From Methylobacterium durans (lineage in GTDB: Bacteria > Pseudomonadota > Alphaproteobacteria > Rhizobiales > Beijerinckiaceae): 64,000 nucleotides of DNA. Position 1 is the first letter of the stretch; each line of letters begins with the position of its first letter. Positions 58,048-64,000 of this stretch are shown one piece after another. The stretch spans positions 868,001-932,000 of the forward strand of contig NZ_CP029550.1 of the NCBI RefSeq assembly GCF_003173715.1. Reading direction: 5' to 3'. The notes beneath the pieces were generated by a model. It worked only from the letters and a program-made list of their open reading frames with translations. It was not told where the DNA came from and searched no databases. Made by a program: the position numbers and the translations under genes.

Positions 58048-58079
58048 CGACCCCGTGCGGGGAGCCGCGCACGGGGTCG
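58048..58079. terminator. Bidirectional terminator between methyltransferase and DUF4214 genes
   Basis: A perfect 12-bp stem (CGACCCCGTGCG pairing with CGCACGGGGTCG, 8-base loop) between two convergent genes. Confidence 0.65.
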
Positions 58080-58088
58080 GAGCCGCGC

Positions 58089-59333
58089 TCAGCTCAGGAA
58101 CCAGCCTTGCTCGACCTGCGCGAGGTGGACGCTGTGGGCCTCTGCGCTGTCGGCTAGCAGGACCGCGAGATCTGCGCGCGATGTACCGCCATTGAGCTGG
58201 GTGGTCCAGTAAGTCAGCCCGTCCGTCTCTGCGTGGCGGCCGAGCGCGTTCATGTAGAGCGCGTCGACGTAATCCGAATTCGCCATCGAGCCGTACTTCG
58301 CCTGGTTCTCCGGAGTGCCGAGGAACGCCTGAGCGAGGCTGCTCAATGAGCCGCCGTGGTCGAGCTGGGACTCCCAGTACTTGAGGCCGCTCGCATCCGG
58401 CGCACGGTTGAGCATGGTGTAGTACAGGCGCGCAACGTCCGCAGCCTGCTTGTCCGGCACGAAGAGTCCGGTGTCAAACACCGATTTCAAGCTGCTCAGG
58501 TGCTCGTCGGAGAAGACGAAACCGCTCGCGACATCGACGCGGGCAGCGCCGCCGTTGAGCTGGCCGGTCCAGTAATTGAGGCCGTCCGCATCCGCTGGGC
58601 GGCCGAGAGTCGACTGGTAGAGCTGCTGGACGAAATCGGAGTTTCCGAGCGCTCCGGCGCGCGCCTGACCTTCCTGAGAGCTGAGCAGGAGATCGCCGAG
58701 CGTCCGCGCCGAGGCGCCATGCTCAAGCTGGTCCGCCCAGTATTCCAGGCCGAGCGTGTCCGGCGCGCGCCCGAGAAGCCCGGAATAGAGGGCGTAGACC
58801 TGGCCGCCCAAGCTGTGGACATCATGCGTCGCGTCGCCGAATAGGCCGTAATAGCCGTTCGGTGCGACACTGTACTTGAACAGGTTGTAGTCGAACGGGA
58901 GGAAGGTGGCGTTGTTGACGTCGACCTTCAGGTCGAGGCCGGAGGCGGCGCCGCCGAGAGCGCTCACCGGAACGGCGATCTCCAAGGTCAGGTTGTTCGC
59001 GCCGTAGACGAAAGTCACCGGCGTGATCGTGGGGTTCTGCCCGGCACCGTGATAGGTGTAGAGCAGCGGCGTCCCGTCGGGCTCGACGTTGATGTAGTAT
59101 TCCGCGCCCGTGCCGGCTCCCGAATAGGCTTCGGCTCCGGTGCTCTCGTTGCGATCGGTGTTCAGCCACAGGGTGGTGTTCACGCCGATGGCGATCGGGG
59201 ACTGGATGGCAAAGACGTACTGGTCGTTCTCCAGCGTGGCGTAGAGGGCGTAATTGGAGACGCCGGTGCGGGCATCGTCGAGCCGCTCAGCCAACGTCCA
59301 ATCGTTCAGGGTCCCGTCAACGGCATGTGCCAT
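58089..59333 (-). CDS. DUF4214 repeat protein with N-terminal CBM9-like domain
   Basis: A 414-residue protein. Residues about 1-165 resemble a CBM9-type beta-sandwich (HAVDGTLNDWTLAERLDDAR, LWLNTDRNESTGAEAY, LEIAVPVSAL). Four DUF4214-type units follow (YSGLLGRAPDTLGLEYWADQ; YQSTLGRPADADGLNYWTGQ; YYTMLNRAPDASGLKYWESQ; YMNALGRHAETDGLTYWTTQ). It ends HLAQVEQGWFLS. No Sec signal is seen; DUF4214 proteins are often exported by type I systems or found at the cell surface. GGAG sits 8 bp before the ATG at 59333; a GTG at 59342 is the alternative. It is paralogous to the gene beyond the IS481 element. Confidence 0.78.
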   Translation of the reverse strand: MAHAVDGTLNDWTLAERLDDARTGVSNYALYATLENDQYVFAIQSPIAIGVNTTLWLNTDRNESTGAEAYSGAGTGAEYYINVEPDGTPLLYTYHGAGQNPTITPVTFVYGANNLTLEIAVPVSALGGAASGLDLKVDVNNATFLPFDYNLFKYSVAPNGYYGLFGDATHDVHSLGGQVYALYSGLLGRAPDTLGLEYWADQLEHGASARTLGDLLLSSQEGQARAGALGNSDFVQQLYQSTLGRPADADGLNYWTGQLNGGAARVDVASGFVFSDEHLSSLKSVFDTGLFVPDKQAADVARLYYTMLNRAPDASGLKYWESQLDHGGSLSSLAQAFLGTPENQAKYGSMANSDYVDALYMNALGRHAETDGLTYWTTQLNGGTSRADLAVLLADSAEAHSVHLAQVEQGWFLS

Positions 59334-59342
59334 AAAGCTCAC

Positions 59343-59695
59343 TCCCAGCGCTCGTGGGCCTTTTGAAAGACCGCAATGAAGTCCCCGCGACGCGCCCTGT
59401 GCAATTGCGCGAGGCTAATCCACGACCGGAGAGTATTGGGTTCCGAATGTCAGCTGTTAGGAATAATTAGGGCTAAGATCGAGTAATTTCGGATTATGCA
59501 GATCGTATTAACATATCTCATACCGGATATATTTCACTCGTGTTGGGCGATTTGAGATATATTGCGATGAAATACAGCAGAATACTCCGCGTTTGAGCAA
59601 AGATACAGGTCGACAGTGGCGCCCGCAGAAGGCGGCACGCAGCAGAATGCCGCTCGCTGCGAGAGCATGGTTCCCCTGCGACCGGCGGCGCCCCG
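59343..59695. other. AT-rich intergenic region, probable promoter of the leftward DUF4214 gene
   Basis: About 350 bp without genes and visibly richer in A and T than its surroundings. It holds an 8-bp inverted repeat, ATATCTCA at 59513-59520 and TGAGATAT at 59553-59560, which could be an operator. No clear -35/-10 pair can be assigned. Confidence 0.4.
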
Positions 59696-59701
59696 CCTAG
59701 A
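59696..59701 (+). repeat. Target-site duplication of the IS481 element, left copy
   Basis: CCTAGA, repeated at 60746-60751. It fits the NCTAGN 6-bp target known for IS481. Confidence 0.75.
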
Positions 59702-60745
59702 TGTTTGATCCCAGGGTTTGATGGTGCAGTTTTCTCACGAGAGTGGAAGGACGCGCTATGGGCCAGGTTCAGCACGGGAGCGCCACGACGACAGCGGCAG
59801 TCCGTCGAGCGATACAGCATAGTCAAGCGAGCCTGAGGGCGTTGGCGGCCCGTTACGGCGTCAACCCGAAGACCGTCGCGAAGTGGAAGAAGCGGTCCTC
59901 GGTGGCTGACCGGAAGACGGGGCCAACGGAACACCGGTCTACGGTGCTGACGGCCGAGAACGAGGCGGTGATCGTCGCCTTTCGCCGGCACACCCTGCTG
60001 CCACTCGACGACTGCCTCTACGCCCTGCAGCCGACGATCCCGCACCTTACACGCTCAAGCCTGCACCGGTGCCTGCAGCGCCATGGCATCTCGCGGCTCC
60101 CCGAAGTGGATGGCGACAAGCCGCTACGTGCAAAATTCAAGCGCTACCCGCTCGGCTACTTCCACATCGATATCGCCGAGGTGCACACCAAAGAAGGCCG
60201 ACTCTACCTGCTTGTGGCGATCGACCGGACCTCCAAGTTCGCCTTCGCCGAGTTGCACGAGAAGGCCACGCGCCGGGTCGCCGGCAACTTCCTGCGGGCC
60301 CTTGCTGCCGCCGTTCCCTACAAGATCCACACGGTGCTCACCGACAACGGCACGCATTTCACCGAGCCGTCCGGGAACACTTGGACGCCGGAAGAGATCA
60401 GAGCGATGCGCGCCGAGAAGGTGCTGTTCCGCTGCCACTCCTTTGAGGGCGCCTGCGCCGACCTCAACATCGAGCACCGTCTCACGAAGCCGCGCCATCC
60501 CTGGACGAATGGTCAAGTTGAGCGGATGAACCGCACGATCAAGGACGCCACCGTCAAGCGCTTCTACTACGACAGCCACAGTCAGCTTCGGCAGCACCTC
60601 GCCGACTTCGTGGCCGCCTATAACTTCGCCCGCCGCCTCAAGACGCTACGCGGCCTCACGCCCTACGAAGCTATCTGCAAAGCTTGGACGGAGGAGCCCT
60701 CTAGGTTCACCCAGAACCCGCACCACCAAATCCCGGGACCAAACA
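59702..60745 (+). mobile_element. IS481-family insertion sequence
   Basis: A 1044-bp element with inverted ends of about 27 bp. The left end starts TGTTTGATCCCAGGGTTTGA at 59702; the right end, read inward, starts TGTTTGGTCCCGGGATTTGG at 60745. They differ by several transitions. A 6-bp CCTAGA duplication flanks it. It is inserted between two DUF4214 paralogues without breaking either. Confidence 0.88.
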
Positions 60746-60750
60746 CCTAG
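59758..60750 (+). CDS. IS481-family transposase
   Basis: A 330-residue transposase. An N-terminal HTH (SLRALAARYGVNPKTVAKWK) binds the ends and an rve-type DDE core follows, with YFHIDIAEVHTKEGRLYLLV (first Asp), TVLTDNGTHF (second Asp) and WTNGQVERMNRTIKDATVKR (Glu). GGAAGGA precedes the ATG at 59758. The stop codon TAG at 60748-60750 lies just outside the right inverted repeat and is supplied by the CCTAGA target duplication. Intact and probably functional. Confidence 0.9.
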   Translation: MGQVQHGSATTTAAVRRAIQHSQASLRALAARYGVNPKTVAKWKKRSSVADRKTGPTEHRSTVLTAENEAVIVAFRRHTLLPLDDCLYALQPTIPHLTRSSLHRCLQRHGISRLPEVDGDKPLRAKFKRYPLGYFHIDIAEVHTKEGRLYLLVAIDRTSKFAFAELHEKATRRVAGNFLRALAAAVPYKIHTVLTDNGTHFTEPSGNTWTPEEIRAMRAEKVLFRCHSFEGACADLNIEHRLTKPRHPWTNGQVERMNRTIKDATVKRFYYDSHSQLRQHLADFVAAYNFARRLKTLRGLTPYEAICKAWTEEPSRFTQNPHHQIPGPNT

Positions 60751-60751
60751 A
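60746..60751 (+). repeat. Target-site duplication of the IS481 element, right copy
   Basis: CCTAGA, identical to 59696-59701. Its TAG serves as the transposase stop codon. Confidence 0.75.
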
Positions 60752-60774
60752 CAAAGCGTGCCGCCGCGTCCTGT

Positions 60775-62574
60775 TCAGGCGGCGAGATGCCAACCCTGCT
60801 CGATATGCGCGGCGTGATAGGCGAACGCCTCCGCGCTGTCGGTGATCGCGACGGCGACGTCGGCGTGTGACGCGCCGTGCTTCAGCACGTCCGTCCAGAA
60901 CTGAAAGCCGCTCGCCTCCGCGTGGCGCCCCAGGGCTCCGACGTAGAGGTGATCGACGAATTCGCTCGCATCGAGGGCGCCGAAGCGGGAGCCGAACTCG
61001 AGAGAGTCGAGCATCACCTTCGCCACCCCGCTCTTGGAGAGGCCCGTTTCGCTGGCGATGGTGAACGAGCGGAGCCCGTCCGCGTCGGGCGCCCGCCCGA
61101 GGGTCGCGTAGTAGAGCCGGGCGACGTCGGCGGCGGCCTTGTTAGGCACGAACAGGCCGCCCGCGAAGGCGGGGCCGAGCACCGTCTGCGCCTCGGCGGA
61201 GGTGGCGACCCCCGCGGCAATGTCGGCAGGGGTCGCCCCGTGCTCCAGCGCGTCCATGAAGAACTGCAGCCCGGTCGCGTCGGCGCCGCGGTGTAGGACG
61301 TTGTGATAGAGATCCTCGATGAACCCCGGGGCACCGCTCGTCGCGGCCAGCGCATGATACTCGCTCGAGGCGAGCAGCGCCTTGGCAAGGCCCGCGGACG
61401 AGAGCCCCTTCTCGAGCGCGTCGGCCCAGTACTCGAGACCGAGCGTGTCGGGCGCCCGCCCGAGCACCGCCTGATAGATCGCGTAGACTTGGCCGCCTGC
61501 CTCGTGGACCGAACCGGCGAAGGTCCCGAACAGCAGCGCGCTCGTGTCTTGGGCGGGCTCGGAGGGAGAATGCCCGTCGAACGGGGTCGCGACGGTTCCG
61601 TCGCCCAGCACGGCCGTCCCAATCGGGATCGGGAACGGGCCGACCTTCGAGAGGTTCGCGGAGACGGCCGCGGACAGATGCTCTCCGGTATAGGCGCGGA
61701 CGGTGTCCAGGATGGCATTCGCGTCGGTGCCCGCGGCGCGAAGGTCGCGCGCGGTCTCGCCCTGGGCCGTCCGGCTGATCGCACCGATCGCCGTGAGATA
61801 GGCGAGCGGATCGGATGTCTCGAAGGTGGTCGCTGCGACGAGCGCGTTGCTCGCGGCGGCGACGGCCGCGAAGCCGGACGCCCGCAGGTCGGCGGCCCCC
61901 GCATCGCGCGCGAGTTCCAGGAGCGCCTCGTAGCGCGTCGTCCAGTCGGCATCGCCACGATCGAGGATCCGCGCGAGCAAGGCCGGATCCGCGGTGAGCA
62001 CCGCGTAGACGTCGGCCGTCGCGCCCGCCTGATGAAGAAGCGTAATGGTGTCGCGCAGGATCGCGTCCGCCGCGTAGACCGACGCCACCGAGGCCTGCCC
62101 GAGTTGGACCCCGGCCACGGCATCGAGCCGCATCACGTCGGCGTCCACGGAAATGCCTGCCGCCGTGCGCAGGACCGCCTGAGCGGCGGCGAGGTCGCCG
62201 CCCTTCGCGACGGCGATCCGGTCGAGGAGGGTCGTGAGCGCGCTGATCACAAGGGAGCCCGCGGGCGCGGCGAGGGAGCCGTCTGTGCCGAGGCCCATCG
62301 CGGTGTCGAAGCCGCCGGTCAGGATCAGCCGTCCGGCACCGGGCGCCGGGAAGTCGAAATGGCCCGCCGCAGCCGTCGTGGCGGACACCTCGTTGGCATC
62401 GTGGATGCCGTTGCCGTTCGCATCGGCGAAGACGAAGGCGTCGCGCAGCGTCCCGTACTCGGCCAGGCCCCAGCTTGTGCCCGCGCGCGTCTCGACGACA
62501 GCGGACGCGCCGTGGACGTCCGCGATCAAGGCGAACGGGGAAAGGTTGTCGAGCTCAGAGGGCGTCACAGCCAT
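60775..62574 (-). CDS. Large DUF4214 repeat protein
   Basis: A 599-residue protein starting at ATG 62574. The N-terminal part (about 1-330) has a calcium- or dockerin-like acidic loop (FADANGNGIHDANEVSATTA), then an Ala-rich helical region of unknown role. From about 345 four DUF4214-type units follow, beginning GGQVYAIYQAVLGRAPDTLG, with later copies YHNVLHRGADATGLQFFMDA, YYATLGRAPDADGLRSFTIA and YVGALGRHAEASGFQFWTDV. It ends HAAHIEQGWHLAA, nearly the same terminal motif as the paralogue at 58089-59333. A secreted or surface role is inference. A TTG at 62628 is a less likely start. Confidence 0.75.
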   Translation of the reverse strand: MAVTPSELDNLSPFALIADVHGASAVVETRAGTSWGLAEYGTLRDAFVFADANGNGIHDANEVSATTAAAGHFDFPAPGAGRLILTGGFDTAMGLGTDGSLAAPAGSLVISALTTLLDRIAVAKGGDLAAAQAVLRTAAGISVDADVMRLDAVAGVQLGQASVASVYAADAILRDTITLLHQAGATADVYAVLTADPALLARILDRGDADWTTRYEALLELARDAGAADLRASGFAAVAAASNALVAATTFETSDPLAYLTAIGAISRTAQGETARDLRAAGTDANAILDTVRAYTGEHLSAAVSANLSKVGPFPIPIGTAVLGDGTVATPFDGHSPSEPAQDTSALLFGTFAGSVHEAGGQVYAIYQAVLGRAPDTLGLEYWADALEKGLSSAGLAKALLASSEYHALAATSGAPGFIEDLYHNVLHRGADATGLQFFMDALEHGATPADIAAGVATSAEAQTVLGPAFAGGLFVPNKAAADVARLYYATLGRAPDADGLRSFTIASETGLSKSGVAKVMLDSLEFGSRFGALDASEFVDHLYVGALGRHAEASGFQFWTDVLKHGASHADVAVAITDSAEAFAYHAAHIEQGWHLAA

Positions 62575-62868
62575 GCTCCACGCGAGACCATCAGGCGGGA
62601 CCGGGGCGCGAACGATCGAGGCCGACAAGCGGGTGCGCTCGCGGCCGGCCTCGTCCGGTCCATGCCCAGATATGCGTCGGCGGATGTCCGCGTCTCGTCT
62701 TCCGCCGCGCCATTCCCTTTTAACAGTCCGTTAAAATCGGAGCCAGGAATGGATCCGCACGGCGGGCGGGCAAGCTTCGTTAAGGTAAATTTCAAGCGCG
62801 GCGGCTTGGATTCCTGGGGACAACAGCACCTCCGGCGCGGCGCCGTTCGGCGCCGTACGCCTTCGGGA

Positions 62869-64000
62869 TCACTCCCACTCGATCGTGCCGGGCGGCTTCG
62901 AGGTGATGTCGTAGGTGACGCGGTTGATGCCCTTCACCTCGTTGATGATCCGCGTCGCCACCCGGCCGAGGAACGCCATGTCGAAGGGATAAAAGTCCGC
63001 GGTCATGCCGTCGACGGAGGTGACGGCGCGCAGGGCGCAGACGTGGTCGTAGGTGCGCCCATCGCCCATCACACCGACCGTCTTGACGGGCAGGATCACC
63101 GCGAAGGCCTGCCAGATCGTGTCGTAGAGGCCCGCCTTGCGGATCTCCTCGAGGTAGATCGCGTCGGCCCTCCGGAGCGCGTCGAGCTTCTCGGCGGTGA
63201 TCGTGCCAGGACAGCGGATCGCGAGGCCGGGTCCCGGGAACGGATGCCGGCCGACGAAGGCGTCGGGCAGGCCGAGTTCGCGGCCGAGCACCCGCACCTC
63301 GTCCTTGAACAGCTCACGCAGGGGCTCCACGAGCTTCATGTTCATGCGCTCGGGCAGACCGCCGACGTTGTGGTGGCTCTTGATCGTGACGCTGGGGCCG
63401 CCCGTGAACGAGACGCTCTCGATAACATCCGGGTAGAGAGTACCCTGAGCGAGGAAGGCCGCACCGCCGATCTTCTTCGATTCCGCCTCGAACACGTCGA
63501 TGAAGAGCCGGCCGATCGTCTTGCGCTTCACCTCCGGGTCGCTGACGCCCTCGAGCGCGCCGAGGAAGGTGTCCTGCGCTTCCACATGGACGAGCGGAAT
63601 GTTGTAGTGATCGCGGAAGAGGCCCACGACCTCCTCGGCCTCGCCCGCGCGCAGCAGCCCGTGGTCGACGAACACGCAGGTGAGCTGCTCGCCGATCGCC
63701 TCGTGGATGAGGACCGCGGCCACGGCCGAATCGACCCCACCGGACAGGCCGCAGATCACGCGCTCCTTTCGGACCTGCGCCCGGATCTTCTCGATCGCTT
63801 CTTCGCGGTAGGCGCCCATGGTCCAGTCGCCGGAGCAGCCCGCGATGTCGCGCACGAAATTGCGGATGAGTAGCGCTCCGTGCGGCGTATGGGCCACTTC
63901 GGGGTGGAACTGCACCGCGTAGAACCTGCGCGCCTCGTCCGCCACCGCGGCGAAGGGCGCGTTCTTCGAGATCGCGACGGTCGTGAACCCGTCCGGCAGC
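62869..64000 (-). CDS. guaA: GMP synthase (glutamine-hydrolysing), 5' end outside the window
   Basis: This is the C-terminal 376 codons of GuaA, which aminates XMP to GMP; the gene continues past the right edge. The glutaminase end is visible as [19 protein letters not shown], with the catalytic His and Glu. The ATP pyrophosphatase loop is [20 protein letters not shown], and the dimerisation domain ends [19 protein letters not shown], as in all GuaA. The frame is intact within the window. Confidence 0.96.
   Translation of the reverse strand, partial: LPDGFTTVAISKNAPFAAVADEARRFYAVQFHPEVAHTPHGALLIRNFVRDIAGCSGDWTMGAYREEAIEKIRAQVRKERVICGLSGGVDSAVAAVLIHEAIGEQLTCVFVDHGLLRAGEAEEVVGLFRDHYNIPLVHVEAQDTFLGALEGVSDPEVKRKTIGRLFIDVFEAESKKIGGAAFLAQGTLYPDVIESVSFTGGPSVTIKSHHNVGGLPERMNMKLVEPLRELFKDEVRVLGRELGLPDAFVGRHPFPGPGLAIRCPGTITAEKLDALRRADAIYLEEIRKAGLYDTIWQAFAVILPVKTVGVMGDGRTYDHVCALRAVTSVDGMTADFYPFDMAFLGRVATRIINEVKGINRVTYDITSKPPGTIEWE

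Overview
The window is about 70% GC chromosomal DNA. Gene content and order fit a Rhizobiales alphaproteobacterium, most likely Methylobacterium or a close relative. The pointers are the blocks DUF177-plsX-fabH-ihfA-merR and glyA-nrdR-ribD-ribE-ribH-nusB-thiL, a cytochrome bc1 assembly chaperone, a K+-independent H+-PPase, an HWE-type histidine kinase and several DUF4214 proteins. The genus is inference; no rRNA gene is present to settle it.

Layout: 0.15-1.7 kb is an IS1182-like element. 1.8-5.2 kb holds a periplasmic sulfatase, small poorly conserved genes and tRNA-Pro(GGG). 5.4-13.9 kb has a glycosyltransferase, a rhodanese, an RND efflux pair, a short-chain dehydrogenase and a zinc-ribbon/metallo-beta-lactamase gene. 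14-18.3 kb is the fatty-acid/phospholipid initiation operon with ihfA and merR. 18.5-24.3 kb has a BamE-like lipoprotein, a HAD phosphatase, an HWE sensor kinase, an Old Yellow Enzyme and a PAS-HTH regulator. 24.7-26.8 kb is hppA. 27.1-33.3 kb is the riboflavin/nusB/thiL operon with nrdR and glyA. 33.4-34.7 kb is an AT-rich island with a putative toxin/immunity pair. 34.8-41.7 kb carries envelope genes (L,D-transpeptidase, copper proteins, PBP1A, AMIN amidase). 41.9-62.6 kb is a surface-glycan locus: a decayed ABC-2 permease, a fused rmlC/rmlA scar, gmd and rmd, a 1708-residue triple glycosyltransferase, more glycosyltransferases, a sugar C-methyltransferase, and DUF4214 proteins interrupted by an IS481 element. 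guaA runs off the right edge.

The surface-glycan locus looks recently remodelled. The dTDP-L-rhamnose genes survive only as a deletion scar and the Wzm-type exporter is dead, yet the GDP-6-deoxyhexose pair gmd/rmd is intact. One DUF4214 gene holds three nearly identical 345-bp tandem units. The best candidate for something undescribed is the AT-rich cassette at 33.4-34.7 kb: a protein with a D-x17-D-x-K nuclease-like signature, followed by a small acidic partner.

Seven otherwise conserved or paired genes are each broken by a single-base indel, every one explainable at a homopolymer run. This pattern suggests sequence error as much as real gene decay. It should be resolved before these genes are treated as dead.
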